Positions 9,202-22,608 of a stretch of DNA of 64,000 bases are shown here, in pieces; positions within the stretch are counted from its first letter, which is position 1, and each line of letters opens with the position of its first letter. The stretch is from contig NZ_FNDH01000004.1 in NCBI RefSeq assembly GCF_900100485.1, forward strand, positions 1 through 64,000, in the 5' to 3' direction. The position numbers were made by a program, and so were the translations under genes. The stretch is from Nitrosomonas sp. Nm132. Its GTDB lineage: Bacteria; Pseudomonadota; Gammaproteobacteria; Burkholderiales; Nitrosomonadaceae. A model generated the notes under the pieces. The model searched no databases. It saw only the letters and a program-made list of their open reading frames with translations, and had not been told where the DNA came from.

Positions 9202-9927
9202 CTAGCCATCAATAACTGCATTAGTGTGAACCTCCTGCACATCATCAATATTTTCTAATGCATCTAATAGTTTTTGCATTCTGACTGCATCATCTCCGGT
9301 CAATAAAATCTCGTTTATCGGTTTCATAGTGACTTCAGCAAGCTCAGCTTTAAAGCCCACTTTTTCTAATCCAGCTTTAACTGTAATAAATTCATAAGGT
9401 GCTGTAATGACTTCTATGCTTTTATCTTCATTACTAATAACGTCTTCAGCTCCTGCTTCCAGAGCCACTTCTATTACTCGCTCTTCATCCGTGCCGGGTG
9501 CAAAAAGTAATTGACCACAATGCTTGAATAGAAATGCGACCGAGCCATCCGTACCCAAGTTACCCCCATATTTGGTGAATGCATGACGTACATCTGCGAC
9601 GGTTCGCGTCCGATTATCCGTCATACAATCTACTATGATTGCAGCACCTGCCACCCCATAACCTTCGTAACGGATTTCTTCATAGCTCACCCCCTCCAGA
9701 TCACCACATCCACGCTTTATCGCGCGCTCTACATTGTCTTTAGGCATATTATGTTCATATGCCTTATCAATAGCGAGCCGCAATCGAGGATTACTCCCTG
9801 GGTCAGCCCCTCCCAATCGAGCTGCAATGGTTATTTCCTTGATCAATCGCGTGAAAATCTTGCCACGCTTGGCATCCTGTGCAGCTTTCTTATGTTTAAT
9901 ATTAGCCCACTTGCTGTGACCTGCCAT
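9202..9927 (-). CDS. yebC: YebC/PmpR family transcription/translation factor
   Basis: This is a YebC/TACO1 family protein. Members have been described as DNA-binding regulators and, more recently, as translation factors, so the exact role here is open. The 241-residue protein begins with the highly conserved [20 protein letters not shown] and contains [11 protein letters not shown] and [13 protein letters not shown]. Length is normal for the family. It is the first gene of the yebC-ruvC-ruvA-ruvB set. Confidence 0.95.
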   Translation of the reverse strand: MAGHSKWANIKHKKAAQDAKRGKIFTRLIKEITIAARLGGADPGSNPRLRLAIDKAYEHNMPKDNVERAIKRGCGDLEGVSYEEIRYEGYGVAGAAIIVDCMTDNRTRTVADVRHAFTKYGGNLGTDGSVAFLFKHCGQLLFAPGTDEERVIEVALEAGAEDVISNEDKSIEVITAPYEFITVKAGLEKVGFKAELAEVTMKPINEILLTGDDAVRMQKLLDALENIDDVQEVHTNAVIDG

Positions 9928-10791
9928 TGGTTTCCTTTCTTATTGAAAATAATACAATCCTATCATCCCATACCCTATGAATAAAGTAGGGACGTTATTA
10001 AACAAACTTTGTTTCCATTCAAAATTTTTTCGAAGAGTAAAATCCCAAAGACATCTGAATTTCGTATCATACAGCCTGATTTACAGGTTTATAAATAAAT
10101 TGAGGGTAATTTCATAAGAAGCTGTTTAGAATCTTTTTACTGAAAACTCCTGTTGCTATTAAATTTGCAGAATGAGGAAATACATCTCAAGCACATCAAT
10201 CGAAAGCAGTTTGAAATTAGTCAGGAATAACTGGGGCACACCAAGAAGAAGCCATGTCCGTGGCAAACGGATCTGGATAGGTATTGTGTATCTGACTGGA
10301 GGTTCCGAAGCGTAGCTACCAATGGTGAATGTTACCGAGTGACTTTCTCCAAAATGGTGTACGGTCTCTGCGTATTTCCGCCTGTGGAACACCTAACCAT
10401 CGGAAAAAGGATTAAGCCTGGCTCTACCAGCCATTAAAAAGCAAATTGTGCGGTTCGCGCCAGTCATGGGTGCAACGTGAAAATGCCATTTTTCCGGATT
10501 GATGCGCGGAATGTGAAAAAGTGTGAAAAATACGGACAGCGCAGAAAGCAAAGGATTGAGGTATGGCTCGACCACGCGTAAGCACCCAAATAGCCTATCG
10601 ACACAACTCGAATTGCTCCACACAACCCGAATTGCTCCACCGAGCTGAGTTTTCTTAAATCGCCTTTTTCCATGCGTCATCAGACCCACAAAATACAGGA
10701 AATTCAATCCATTTGCGGGTCTGATCTATCATTTCTAATGTGTAAGCGTAGTCCAAAATGCAAGGATCGTTAAAGAAAATCTCTCCAACAA
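9928..10791. other. 864-bp gap between glmS and yebC with no convincing gene
   Basis: No open frame here resembles a known protein. Short minus-strand frames at 10159-10392 and 10393-10707 lack family motifs. On the plus strand about 10160-10430 reads as a frame broken by stops, which could be an old gene remnant, but I cannot name it. A 19-bp tandem duplication lies at 10602-10639. The yebC promoter presumably lies just above 9927. No glmS riboswitch-ribozyme would be expected in this lineage, and none was looked for beyond reading the sequence. Confidence 0.5.
10602..10639. repeat. Two 19-bp direct tandem repeats
   Basis: The unit CACAACTCGAATTGCTCCA (10602-10620) is followed at once by CACAACCCGAATTGCTCCA (10621-10639), differing at one base. 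It lies in the non-coding gap between glmS and yebC. No function can be inferred. Confidence 0.85.
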
Positions 10792-12639
10792 TTATTCGAC
10801 TGTTACTGCTTTTGCTAAATTTCTTGGTTTATCTACATCAGTCCCTTTCTGGAGGGCAACATGATAAGCTAGTAATTGTAATGGAATGGTATGCAGAATA
10901 GGGCTTAACATCCCAGCATGCTCTGCTAGTCGGATAATATGCACGCCCTCACTCTCCTGGATTTGGGAATCAGCATCAGCAAAAACGTATAGCTCCCCCC
11001 CCCTTGCTCGAACTTCCTGTAAATTGGATTTAAGCTTCTCCAATAGCGCATCATTAGGTGCGATGGCAATGACAGGCATATCCTTATCAACCAAGGCGAG
11101 CGGACCATGTTTAAGCTCACCAGCAGCATAAGCTTCTGCATGAATATAGGAGATTTCTTTGAGCTTGAGTGCGCCTTCCAAGGCAATAGGATAATGTACT
11201 CCACGCCCAAGGAATAATGCATGACGTTTTTGAAAGAAATTACTAGCCCATTCCATTACCTGCGGCTCAATTTGCAGTGCAAGTTGGATAGCGGCAGGTA
11301 AACGCCGCAATGCTATCATAATTTTCTGCTCAAACTCGTTAGAGAATTTATTACGAAGCTTGGCTAATGTTACGGTCAATAGCATCAATGCAGCCAATTG
11401 AGTTGTAAATGCCTTGGTAGAAGCTACGCCAATTTCAGGTCCCGCGCGTGTAAGAAAACGCAAATCTGTCTGCCGTATCAATGCGCTCTCAGGGACATTA
11501 CAAATAGCCAGACTATGCCGATGCCCTAATGACTTAGCATAATTGATTGCAGCTAGTGTATCTGCAGTCTCACCTGATTGGGAGATTCCCACGACGAGTG
11601 TGTTAGTATCTGCGATTGGATCACGATAACGGTATTCGCTCGCGATCTCTACACTACAAGGTAATCCTGCTATGGTTTCCAACCAGTATTTAGCAACGAG
11701 GCCAGCATGATAACTTGTACCGCAGGCCAATATCAAAATGCCATTAGTCTGTCTAAAAACTTCCTCGGCCTCACTACCGAATAATTGTGGAGAAATGGAA
11801 TGTGCATTTAATACCATTTCCAATGTGTTAGCGACTGCTACAGGTTGCTCAAATATTTCCTTTTGCATGAAGTGCACATAGGGACCCAACTCCACCGCAT
11901 CGCGAGTCAAATTACTCTCTTGAACAGCCCGGATCACTTCTTTACCCTTGGTACCATTAATACAACTCAATATGCGATAACCGTCATGATGTAATTCCGC
12001 TACATCCCCTTCTTCTAAATAAACCATGTTCCGCGTTACCTGTACTAATGCTGAGGCATCTGATGCAACATAGTTACCCTCTGTTCCCACCCCCAATAAC
12101 AAGGGCGCACCATTCCGTGCAACTACAATGTGATCAGGTCGCGATTCTTCAACCACAGCAATAGCATAAGCTCCCTGCAACCCTGCAATGGACAGGCAAA
12201 CTGCTTCCAGCAGATCATGGGTCGTCCTAAGATTGAATGAGATAAGGTGAGCTATCACTTCAGTATCCGTATCCGAAAAAAACTCGAATCCCTCTGATTG
12301 AAGACGTTGGCGTATTGCCTCATGATTCTCAATAATACCGTTGTGAACGACAGCTATTTTCTTTTCATCTCCTGATAAATGTGGATGGGCATTCCGCTCG
12401 CTAGGAGCGCCATGAGTCGCCCAGCGCGTATGCGCAATACCCGTATATCCCTGTGCTTTCTGGCTATGAGCAAGCTTACCCAATTCAGTCACACGCTCGG
12501 TAGTACGCAATCTGTGCAAACTTCCGTTTGCAACAACGATCCCTGCTGAATCGTAGCCCCGATATTCAAGTTTTGATAAACCTTCTAACAAAACTGGCAC
12601 CACGTCGTATTTAGCAATGGCTCCCACTATTCCACACAT
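10792..12639 (-). CDS. glmS: Glutamine--fructose-6-phosphate aminotransferase GlmS
   Basis: GlmS makes glucosamine-6-phosphate from fructose-6-phosphate and glutamine, the entry step to UDP-GlcNAc for peptidoglycan and LPS. The 615-residue protein begins [14 protein letters not shown], with the N-terminal nucleophile Cys2 exposed after Met removal. The class-II amidotransferase domain (1-240) includes RWATHG and HNGIIEN. Two SIS domains follow (about 285-430 and 460-600), with [16 protein letters not shown] and [40 protein letters not shown]. The C terminus ends [15 protein letters not shown], as in the family. It follows glmU by about 40 bp. Confidence 0.97.
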   Translation of the reverse strand: MCGIVGAIAKYDVVPVLLEGLSKLEYRGYDSAGIVVANGSLHRLRTTERVTELGKLAHSQKAQGYTGIAHTRWATHGAPSERNAHPHLSGDEKKIAVVHNGIIENHEAIRQRLQSEGFEFFSDTDTEVIAHLISFNLRTTHDLLEAVCLSIAGLQGAYAIAVVEESRPDHIVVARNGAPLLLGVGTEGNYVASDASALVQVTRNMVYLEEGDVAELHHDGYRILSCINGTKGKEVIRAVQESNLTRDAVELGPYVHFMQKEIFEQPVAVANTLEMVLNAHSISPQLFGSEAEEVFRQTNGILILACGTSYHAGLVAKYWLETIAGLPCSVEIASEYRYRDPIADTNTLVVGISQSGETADTLAAINYAKSLGHRHSLAICNVPESALIRQTDLRFLTRAGPEIGVASTKAFTTQLAALMLLTVTLAKLRNKFSNEFEQKIMIALRRLPAAIQLALQIEPQVMEWASNFFQKRHALFLGRGVHYPIALEGALKLKEISYIHAEAYAAGELKHGPLALVDKDMPVIAIAPNDALLEKLKSNLQEVRARGGELYVFADADSQIQESEGVHIIRLAEHAGMLSPILHTIPLQLLAYHVALQKGTDVDKPRNLAKAVTVE

Positions 12640-12680
12640 AAAATCTCCTTCGCGCTATATTTGTTTAATATAAACATGGA

Positions 12681-14054
12681 CTATGTTTTGTTTTTTTTGG
12701 GCCGTTTCCAGCCAGTAACACTCACTTGTTTTGAGCGGGATAACGTTAGTTGATCTTCAGGCGTATCTCGGGTAATTGTAGAACCTGCGCCAATAGTAGA
12801 ACCTCTCGCTACCCTTATCGGAGCTACCAGTTGCGTATCTGAACCAACAAATACATCATCTTCAATAATAGTCTGATGCTTAAAAGCACCATCATAATTA
12901 CAAGTTATGGTACCCGCACCAATATTAACCTTTGTACCAATTATGGCATCACCTATGTAACTTAGGTGATTTGCTTTACTACCCATGCCAATATTACTGT
13001 TTTTTACCTCGACAAAATTACCAATATGAGCTTCATCATAAAGCCTAGTCCCTGGACGGATGCGCGAGTAGGGCCCTACATGGCAATTTTTTCCTATCTC
13101 TGCGTTTTCTATCAGGCTAAATGGAAAAATCGTCGTTCCTGAAGAAACGACGACATTCCGTAAAATGCAATGTGCACCAATTTTAACGTCGTCACCGAGG
13201 TGCACAGTCCCCTCAAAAATACAATTGATATCTATTTCAACGTTGCGGCCACAAACAAGCTGCCCCCGCACATCGATACGGGAAGGATCCGTGATCATAA
13301 CCCCCTGTTCCAAAAGCTCATTTGCATATTCACGCTGATTAATACGTTCAAGTTTAGCTAAATTCGCTTTACTGTTAACGCCCAATATCTCCCAGCCATG
13401 AACAGGATAGGAAGCATCAACCCTGAGACCTGCCTCAACAGCCATCTCAATAATATCGGTAAGATAGTATTCACTTTGAGAATTTTTGTTTTGCAACTTG
13501 GGTAAAAACTCATGTAAATATGAATTGGGCAATACCATAATGCCTGTATTGATTTCCTGGATTTCAAGCTGTGACTTACTGGCATCCTTTTCCTCGACTA
13601 TGGCTTGAATCGTGCCTGTTGCTTCATTTCTGATGATTCTCCCATAGCCAAGTGGTGCGTCCAGTTCAGCCGTCAACAAGGCAAAATTGTTTTCTGTAGC
13701 TTTTGCGATCAACCTGCCTAGTGTATCCACTTTTATTAGAGGCACATCACCCAACAATACCAGTGTCACCCCCTCAGTATCCAAGTATGGTAAGGTCTGC
13801 AATAAAGCATGACCGGTACCTAGTTGAACTTCCTGCTTCACCCAAATAATTTCGCTGTCATTGATCGCTCTCGGCACCCTCTCCCCACCATGCCCATAAA
13901 CTACGCAGATTTTTTTAGGTGAAAGTGCTCTGGCAACATCAAGTACATGCCCTAATAAAGGTTTCCCAGCCAATACATGTAACACTTTAGGCTGCGATGA
14001 TTGCATTCTTTTGCCCACTCCGGCGGCCAAGATAACTATATTTAGATTAGTCAC
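12681..14054 (-). CDS. glmU: Bifunctional N-acetylglucosamine-1-phosphate uridyltransferase / glucosamine-1-phosphate acetyltransferase GlmU
   Basis: GlmU catalyses the last two steps to UDP-GlcNAc. The start is GTG at 14054 (MTNLNIVILAAGVGKRM..). The N-terminal pyrophosphorylase domain contains the LAAGxGxRM nucleotide-binding loop (residues 9-17) and LLGDVPLI. The C-terminal left-handed beta-helix acetyltransferase domain (about 255-457) contains hexapeptide repeats and GAGTITCNYDGAFKHQT. The 457-residue length is typical. It heads a likely glmU-glmS operon. A diverged copy of its first about 95 coding bases and leader lies upstream (14190-14336). Confidence 0.96.
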   Translation of the reverse strand: MTNLNIVILAAGVGKRMQSSQPKVLHVLAGKPLLGHVLDVARALSPKKICVVYGHGGERVPRAINDSEIIWVKQEVQLGTGHALLQTLPYLDTEGVTLVLLGDVPLIKVDTLGRLIAKATENNFALLTAELDAPLGYGRIIRNEATGTIQAIVEEKDASKSQLEIQEINTGIMVLPNSYLHEFLPKLQNKNSQSEYYLTDIIEMAVEAGLRVDASYPVHGWEILGVNSKANLAKLERINQREYANELLEQGVMITDPSRIDVRGQLVCGRNVEIDINCIFEGTVHLGDDVKIGAHCILRNVVVSSGTTIFPFSLIENAEIGKNCHVGPYSRIRPGTRLYDEAHIGNFVEVKNSNIGMGSKANHLSYIGDAIIGTKVNIGAGTITCNYDGAFKHQTIIEDDVFVGSDTQLVAPIRVARGSTIGAGSTITRDTPEDQLTLSRSKQVSVTGWKRPKKNKT

Positions 14055-14189
14055 GACTGAATGTTCCTCTTATATACATCCACTGCAAATTCACTTTGAT
14101 TGAATCAACTTTTTTAGCGCTGCCGTCTGCTTAATTATAAATCTTTTAAGTACCCCGACTTTACTAGGACAATTTAGCTTGTCATCGGC

Positions 14190-14336
14190 CTGTACATGCA
14201 ATACTTTAGGCTGAGATGATCGCATTCTTTTACTCATTCCGGCAGTCAAGATTACTCTATTTAGATTAGTCGCGACTAAATGTTCTCCTTATATGCCTTC
14301 TCCGCACATTCACTTTGATTGGATCAGTCTTTTAGC
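14190..14336 (-). pseudogene. Diverged duplicate of the glmU 5' end and leader
   Basis: The segment 14190-14336 aligns over its whole length with 13971-14117, which spans the glmU leader and first 28 codons or so. Matching stretches include ACTTTAGGCTG, GATGAT, GCATTCTTTT and TTTAGATTAGT. By eye about four of five bases agree, with few gaps. In the duplicate the GTG start has become GCG, and the frame contains substitutions and no downstream glmU body, so it is non-functional as a gene. The similarity stops at TTTAGC, exactly where the IS1380-family element begins, suggesting that insertion truncated a longer duplicate. Confidence 0.75.
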
Positions 14337-15788
14337 CCCAATATTGCACGAAGGGAAGTGGCAATTCCGTAATAATTCTTTATAATTCAGTTATCTACAC
14401 TGAATAAAGAAAAGGAATTGCCAGTGACAAAGTGTACCCAGGAATCCTTTAATTTTCCAGAGGTAAAGAAGCGTACTATTGAAGTAAATTTCCAGGGCGG
14501 AGATATTACTTCAGATGGTGGTGTCATGTTATTACGCCAGGCGGATAAACGCATTGGCTTGAGCAAAGCTGTTGCTCAAGCGCTGGAAGATAATCGACGG
14601 CAGGCAAGTTGTAAGCATGATAGTTTGGCGCTATTGCGCCAAGGGGTTTATGCATTGGCATGTGGCTATGAAGACCTCAATGATCATCAGCAATTACGTC
14701 ATGATCTGGCGATTCAATCAGCGGTTGAACGCGAAGAAGTATTGGCGAGCAGTTCCACCTTGTGCCGCTGGGAGAATCAGGCGAATCGACAAACGGCCTG
14801 GCATATTCATCGAGTAATGATAGACCGGTTTATGGCTTCATTCAAACAGCCACCCAAAGAACTGATTCTGGATTTTGATGCCACCGATGATGCAGTCCAT
14901 GGCAAACAGGAGGGTCGTTTCTTTCATGGGTACTACGACCATTACTGCTTTTTACCGCTGTATGTATTTCGCCAGGATCAACTGTTGGTAAGTTATCTGC
15001 GGCCGAGCAATATTGATGGGGCAAAACATGCCTGGGCTATCCTATCATTGTTGGTAAAACGGTTCAGGCAAAGCTGGCCTGAAGTTCGTATCATTTTTCG
15101 AGGTGACAGTGGTTTTTGCCGCCGCAGAATGCTGGCATGGTGCGAGCGCCATGATGTGGGTTACATCGTGGGTATTGCTCAAAACAAGCGATTGAATGAG
15201 ATCACTGCGCAATGGCAGCAAGCGGCAGAGAAGCAGTATGCTGCATCAGGTGAGAAGGTACGCTGGTTTGACGAATTTCAATATGCGGCAAAAAGCTGGA
15301 AACGGATACGGCGCATCATCGTTAAAATCGAACAGCCTGAGAAAGGCAGCAATCCACGTTATGTGGTTACCAATCTGACAGACAAACCTCAGTCCCTCTA
15401 TGATAAGCTTTATTGCGCACGCGGTGAAATGGAAAACCGTATCAAGGAACAACAACTTGATCTGTTTGCAGACCGCACCCGTTACCATCGGTGGTGGTCA
15501 AATCAATTTCGTCTACTCCTGTCCTCATTGGCTTACATCCTGCTGGAAACCATCCGGCGCCCGGCATTGCAAGGCACCGAACTGGCCCAAGCCTATGTGA
15601 GCACATTACGCCTCAAACTGATCAAAATCGGTGCCGTCGTCCTGCGTAATACCCGCCACATTCGCTTTTTACTTGCAAGTAGCTGTCCCTACCAAGAACT
15701 GTTCTTCCAAGTCGCAGCTCGACTTGCTTCTGGATAACTCATTGCCGGGATTATGAATCGCCGTTTACCGCATAAAATAGCTATGGGG
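14336..15788 (+). mobile_element. IS1380-family insertion sequence (boundaries approximate)
   Basis: A single transposase gene occupies most of this segment. The proposed left end starts CCCCAATATTGCACGAAG (14336). The right end, read from the other strand, starts CCCCATAGCTATTTTATG (15788). Only the first CCCCA and scattered internal blocks such as GGCAATTC/GGCGATTC match, so the inverted repeat is imperfect. No matching target duplication is visible at these limits. The left limit is supported independently because the glmU duplicate ends there. Confidence 0.6.
14424..15737 (+). CDS. IS1380-family transposase
   Basis: This is a DDE transposase of about 437 residues. The GTG at 14424 (MTKCTQESFNFP..) is preferred over the TTG at 14418, because AAGGA at 14413-14417 is correctly spaced from the GTG but almost abuts the TTG. 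The N terminus TKCTQESFNFPEVKKRTIEVNF and GGDITSDGGVMLLR are characteristic of the IS1380 family. Candidate catalytic acids are in LILDFDATDD, IIFRGDSGFCR and EMENRIKEQQLDL. The frame is intact, so the element may still be mobile. It is oriented against the glmU and atp genes on either side. Confidence 0.88.
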   Translation: MTKCTQESFNFPEVKKRTIEVNFQGGDITSDGGVMLLRQADKRIGLSKAVAQALEDNRRQASCKHDSLALLRQGVYALACGYEDLNDHQQLRHDLAIQSAVEREEVLASSSTLCRWENQANRQTAWHIHRVMIDRFMASFKQPPKELILDFDATDDAVHGKQEGRFFHGYYDHYCFLPLYVFRQDQLLVSYLRPSNIDGAKHAWAILSLLVKRFRQSWPEVRIIFRGDSGFCRRRMLAWCERHDVGYIVGIAQNKRLNEITAQWQQAAEKQYAASGEKVRWFDEFQYAAKSWKRIRRIIVKIEQPEKGSNPRYVVTNLTDKPQSLYDKLYCARGEMENRIKEQQLDLFADRTRYHRWWSNQFRLLLSSLAYILLETIRRPALQGTELAQAYVSTLRLKLIKIGAVVLRNTRHIRFLLASSCPYQELFFQVAARLASG

Positions 15789-16107
15789 TGGATGTGCTGC
15801 GCCTGTCAACAAAGAAAAACCTCTTTTCTGCCATAATTTCCACCAAAATGCACAGAAAAATGCATTCCATCACAACAAATTCTCAATAGAGATCTGATTT
15901 ATCCACTTGGAATATGAATCTCTGGCAAATTCACTCTTATTTTTGATGCTCGTGCAATATTCTGGCTAGTGGTTTACACCTTCCGCGAGAAGAAGCCTTC
16001 TCCTAATACTAGATTTTCCCTGGCTCTTCCAGCTGTGGTGTAATGATTTTTATACCGAACTCACGCTAATTAAGCATTAGTACATTCTAGATTACTGCTA
16101 TGTTGTC
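15789..16107. other. 319-bp gap between the IS element and atpC
   Basis: No gene is seen. Around 15912-15945 the sequence ATATGAATCTCTGGCAAATTC weakly resembles the glmU leader (shared GCAAATTCACT), which might be a third and still more decayed copy, but the match is too short to claim. No clear atp operon terminator (stem plus T-run on the minus strand) is visible. Confidence 0.4.
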
Positions 16108-16530
16108 CTAATGACCTCGACTTCTAAGTTTTTGGATGGCAGTAAGCTGAGCTGCAGCTTCAATTAGCTCTGCTTGCGCACGTGCATATTCGATCTCAGA
16201 TGTTTTATTTTTCATAGCCTCTTCAGCTCTTCTCTTAGCTTCTAAGGCTTTGGCTTCATCTAGATCTTTGCCACGTATTGCAGTATCGGCTAGTATTGTT
16301 ATCACGTCTGGCTGGACTTCTAACATGCCACCTGATACGTAAACTGCCTCCTCATCTTTTAAAGGAGCTTTAACTCGCACCATACCAGATCTAATACGAG
16401 TAAGCATAGGCGTGTGATTAGGAAAAATACCGACTTCTCCCATAAGTGCAGGAACAACCATAAACTCTGCTGGTCCAGAATATATTGATTCCTCAGCGCT
16501 TACTATATCCAGATGAAATATCGTGCCCAT
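16108..16530 (-). CDS. atpC: ATP synthase F1 epsilon subunit
   Basis: This is the epsilon subunit of the F1 central stalk, which couples rotation and inhibits ATP hydrolysis. The 140-residue protein begins [19 protein letters not shown] and has the beta-sandwich N-terminal domain, with [19 protein letters not shown] and [26 protein letters not shown]-terminal helical hairpin follows. It is the last gene of the atp operon, 19 bp after atpD. Confidence 0.95.
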   Translation of the reverse strand: MGTIFHLDIVSAEESIYSGPAEFMVVPALMGEVGIFPNHTPMLTRIRSGMVRVKAPLKDEEAVYVSGGMLEVQPDVITILADTAIRGKDLDEAKALEAKRRAEEAMKNKTSEIEYARAQAELIEAAAQLTAIQKLRSRGH

Positions 16531-16549
16531 TTGGTTTATCTAACTTTAA

Positions 16550-17938
<1,389 letters not shown>

Positions 17939-17956
17939 CTAAAACTAAAATATTGA

Positions 17957-18838
17957 TTAAACAGCGGCTGCACCGCCAACAATTTCTGATAATTCTTTAG
18001 TAATTGCGGCCTGACGAGATTTATTGTAAATCAATGTCAATTCATTAATTAAATTACCTGCATTATCTGAAGCAGCCTTCATAGCAACCATTCTAGCAGA
18101 TTGCTCTGATGCCATATTTTCTGTAACTGCCTGATAGATTAATGCTTCAACATATCTGACCATAATATCATCTATTATCGGCTTCGCTTCAGGCTCATAT
18201 AGATAATCCCATAATTGTTTATGGTTGGTTTCCTTCACACCTTCACCAATGCGCTCATCGGATAATGGCAATAATTGCTCCATCATGGGCTCTTGCTTCA
18301 TCGTATTAACAAAACGATTATAGAAAATATAGACTCTATCAAAACGATCTGCAGTATACCCATCAAGTACAATCTTTATAGCACCTATCAATTTCTCGAT
18401 ATTTGGTGTATCGCCAAGACCTATTATCTGAGAAATAATGTTTGCTCCAATGCGCCCCATAAAACCCAGGCCTTTGTTGCCAATGCAACATACTTCTATT
18501 TGCTCACCTTCAGCTTCCCAGGTACGCATTTGATTGACAACTTTACGCAAAACATTAGTATTAAGCCCGCCGCACAAACCTTTATCTGAGGTTACTACAA
18601 TAATGCCAATACGTTTTACCGTATCGCGCTCTATCAAAAAAGGATGACGATATTCCGTACTTGCACGACTCATGTGAGCCGCCACATTGCGAATTTTCTC
18701 CCCATATGGTCGTGCTTTTCTCATACGCTCCTGAGCTTTACGCATTTTTGATGCAGCAACCATCTCCATAGCACGAGTAATCTTCTGCGTATTCTTAACG
18801 CTTCGGATCTTATTGCGTATCTCCCTGCTTCCAGCCAT
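17957..18838 (-). CDS. atpG: ATP synthase F1 gamma subunit
   Basis: This is the rotor shaft of F1. The 293-residue protein begins [32 protein letters not shown], the conserved N-terminal helix. It has [14 protein letters not shown] in the middle and a C-terminal helix with [22 protein letters not shown] and [20 protein letters not shown]. It is 3 bp after atpA. Confidence 0.97.
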   Translation of the reverse strand: MAGSREIRNKIRSVKNTQKITRAMEMVAASKMRKAQERMRKARPYGEKIRNVAAHMSRASTEYRHPFLIERDTVKRIGIIVVTSDKGLCGGLNTNVLRKVVNQMRTWEAEGEQIEVCCIGNKGLGFMGRIGANIISQIIGLGDTPNIEKLIGAIKIVLDGYTADRFDRVYIFYNRFVNTMKQEPMMEQLLPLSDERIGEGVKETNHKQLWDYLYEPEAKPIIDDIMVRYVEALIYQAVTENMASEQSARMVAMKAASDNAGNLINELTLIYNKSRQAAITKELSEIVGGAAAV

Positions 18839-18841
18839 CGG

Positions 18842-20383
18842 TTAATATGTCCCGTTTTTCTTGAATTCTTCAATTGCTTCTGATAATGCTTGCTCAGTCG
18901 CTTCATCCATATTTTTGGTTGTTTCAATCTTATCCATGATTCCAGCGTGCTGACTACGCATATAACTTCTCAAAGCAGATTCAAATGCCAAACCTCGCTT
19001 GACTTCGACATCATCAAGATATCCTTTATTCAGTGCAAATAGAGTCAATGCCATCTCTGATACACTCAATGTAGCAAATTGTGATTGCTTCATCAGCTCG
19101 GTTGCCATCTTTCCTCGCTCAAGCTGCTTACGTGTTGCTTCATCCAAATCTGATGCAAACTGTGCAAAGGCAGCAAGTTCTCGATACTGCGCTAACGCTA
19201 ATCGTATCCCTCCGCCAAGTTTTTTAATTACTTTAGTTTGTGCCGCACCGCCTACACGTGATACTGAGATACCTGCATTAATAGCAGGACGAATACCTGC
19301 ATTGAACAAGTCTGTTTCAAGAAATATCTGTCCGTCAGTAATGGAAATTACGTTCGTAGGCACGAATGCAGTTACGTCACCTGCTTGTGTTTCAATAATT
19401 GGCAATGCTGTTAACGAACCTGTTTTTCCTTTAACTGTGCCATTAGTATATTTTTCAACATAAGCAGCACTCACTCTGGCTGCACGTTCAAGGAGACGAG
19501 AATGTAAATAAAATACGTCCCCTGGATAGGCCTCCCGACCTGGAGGTCGGCGGAGTAATAAAGATATTTGGCGATAAGCCCAAGCTTGCTTAGTTAGATC
19601 ATCATATACGATGAGCGCATCTTGTCCTCTATCACGAAAATATTCACCCATTGTGCAGCCTGAGTAGGGGGCTATAAATTGCATTGCAGCTGACTCGGAC
19701 GCCGATGCCACGACGACAATTGTGTATTCCATTGCGCCATGTTCTTCTAGCTTGCGAACGACGTTAGCAATTGATGAAGCTTTTTGCCCAATTGCCACAT
19801 AGATGCAAATCATGTTCTCACCTTTCTGATTGATGATTGCATCTATTGCAACAGCCGTTTTTCCGGTCTGGCGATCCCCAATAATTAATTCGCGCTGACC
19901 CCGCCCAACTGGCACCATGGAATCAATAGCTTTAAGTCCAGTTTGAACCGGCTGATCTACAGATTGACGCCATATAACACCTGGTGCAATTTTCTCTATG
20001 GGCTCTGTTCCCTGTGCAGTGATAGGTCCTTTCCCATCTATGGGTTGTCCTAATGCATTAACTACCCTCCCTAACAAGCCTTCACCAACTGGAACTTCTA
20101 ATATCCGCCCTGTACATTTGACTGTATCGCCTTCAGTGAGGTGCTCATATGCACCCAGAATAACCGCACCGACTGAATCCCTTTCTAAATTAAGTGCCAA
20201 ACCGAAGGTATTGCCTGGGAACTCAAGCATTTCACCTTGCATTACATCTGTGAGTCCATGAATTCGGACGATTCCATCCGTTATTGATACAATGGTACCT
20301 TGAGTGCGAACCTCCGAAGAAATTGAAAGTCCTTCAATCCTATTTTTAATCAGCTCGCTGATTTCTGCTGGATTTAACTGCAT
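18842..20383 (-). CDS. atpA: ATP synthase F1 alpha subunit
   Basis: This is the non-catalytic nucleotide-binding alpha subunit. The 513-residue protein begins [18 protein letters not shown]. It has Walker A GDRQTGKT (about residues 169-176), the arginine-finger region [33 protein letters not shown], and the conserved [22 protein letters not shown]. It lies 11 bp after atpH and 3 bp before atpG. Confidence 0.98.
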   Translation of the reverse strand: MQLNPAEISELIKNRIEGLSISSEVRTQGTIVSITDGIVRIHGLTDVMQGEMLEFPGNTFGLALNLERDSVGAVILGAYEHLTEGDTVKCTGRILEVPVGEGLLGRVVNALGQPIDGKGPITAQGTEPIEKIAPGVIWRQSVDQPVQTGLKAIDSMVPVGRGQRELIIGDRQTGKTAVAIDAIINQKGENMICIYVAIGQKASSIANVVRKLEEHGAMEYTIVVVASASESAAMQFIAPYSGCTMGEYFRDRGQDALIVYDDLTKQAWAYRQISLLLRRPPGREAYPGDVFYLHSRLLERAARVSAAYVEKYTNGTVKGKTGSLTALPIIETQAGDVTAFVPTNVISITDGQIFLETDLFNAGIRPAINAGISVSRVGGAAQTKVIKKLGGGIRLALAQYRELAAFAQFASDLDEATRKQLERGKMATELMKQSQFATLSVSEMALTLFALNKGYLDDVEVKRGLAFESALRSYMRSQHAGIMDKIETTKNMDEATEQALSEAIEEFKKNGTY

Positions 20384-20394
20384 TTTAATAACTC

Positions 20395-20931
20395 CTAGCT
20401 TTTGAGGGCAACAGACATGGTTTCGAGTTTACCGCGTACGGAGCTATCAATAACTTCATCGCCAATTACTATCTTTACTCCGCCTATTAACTCTGGATCT
20501 ATGTTTACTTCTGCTTTGATTTTACATTTGAATTTATTTTCAAGCACCGAAACTAATTTCTCTAATTGATCATCTGAAATAGCGTACGCTGAAATAATGT
20601 TTGCCTCTAGTGTCCCTTCATGTTGAGCCTTTAGTAGTTCATACAAGCCACTCAATTGCGGAAGCACTTCTAAACGATTATTTTCAATCAATAGAGTAAC
20701 TAAATTTCTCCCTTCATTATCGAGCTCATCTCCACAGATTTCTAAAATTATTTCTGATAGCTTATCTGTTGCTATGCTTGGATTAGTCACAAGGGCTTGT
20801 ATTTGTTTTACAGAGGTGACATCTGTAATAACTTTCAGCATATCTGACCAAGACGATAATGTATTCTTTTCTTTTGCTAACTTAAATACTGCCTCAGCAT
20901 AAGGTCTAGCAATTGTTATTTCCTCAGCCAT
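20395..20931 (-). CDS. atpH: ATP synthase F1 delta subunit
   Basis: This is the delta (OSCP-like) subunit that joins F1 to the b-subunit stator. The 178-residue protein begins [19 protein letters not shown], as in the family. It ends with the conserved INPELIGGxxI-type segment, here [28 protein letters not shown]. Its start overlaps the atpF stop by one base. Confidence 0.96.
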   Translation of the reverse strand: MAEEITIARPYAEAVFKLAKEKNTLSSWSDMLKVITDVTSVKQIQALVTNPSIATDKLSEIILEICGDELDNEGRNLVTLLIENNRLEVLPQLSGLYELLKAQHEGTLEANIISAYAISDDQLEKLVSVLENKFKCKIKAEVNIDPELIGGVKIVIGDEVIDSSVRGKLETMSVALKS

Positions 20932-21404
20932 TACTTCAACTCTTCTTTTATAGATGCAAGTAGATCAGCATGCACTCTGGCATTCACCTCGCGACGCAAT
21001 ATTTTTGTCGCTCCTGCTAACGCCAAGTCCGCAATTTGTTGACGCAACGCCTCTTTTGCTGCAAATACTTCATGTTCAATTTCAGCCTTGGCACCAGTCA
21101 ATATTCGCTCGCCTTCGATCTTCGCATTTTGCTTGGCTTCTTCAACAACTTCTGCTGCTCGCTTCTCAGCTTGCGTGACAATTTCTGCTGCGCGTTGCTT
21201 GGCTTCTTTCAATACTTCTGAAGATCTCTGACTTGCAAGTTCTAGTTCTTTTTTACCACGCTCACCAGCAGCTAAGCCATCAGCAATTTGCTTTTGACGT
21301 TCCTCAATTGCACGCAATAGTGGTGGCCACACGAATTTGATCGTAAACCATATAAATACCGAAAAGGCTACTGCTTGTGATATGAGTGTAAAATTAATAT
21401 TCAT
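20931..21404 (-). CDS. atpF: ATP synthase F0 b subunit
   Basis: This is the peripheral stalk subunit b. The 157-residue protein has a single N-terminal membrane helix (about residues 5-27, [19 protein letters not shown]). A long charged helical domain follows, rich in Ala, Glu and Lys ([29 protein letters not shown]), typical of dimerising b subunits. It sits between atpE and atpH. Confidence 0.95.
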   Translation of the reverse strand: MNINFTLISQAVAFSVFIWFTIKFVWPPLLRAIEERQKQIADGLAAGERGKKELELASQRSSEVLKEAKQRAAEIVTQAEKRAAEVVEEAKQNAKIEGERILTGAKAEIEHEVFAAKEALRQQIADLALAGATKILRREVNARVHADLLASIKEELK

Positions 21405-21445
21405 AGCCAGCTTCGTGTAAGTTTTTTATTAAATACGAATGAGTA

Positions 21446-22581
<1,136 letters not shown>

Positions 22582-22608
22582 TATTGAATTATTTGTTATC
22601 TAATTTTG

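Noticed and set aside
15912-15945. Third copy of the glmU leader next to atpC
   Set aside because: Only GCAAATTCACT and scattered bases match, so chance similarity cannot be excluded.
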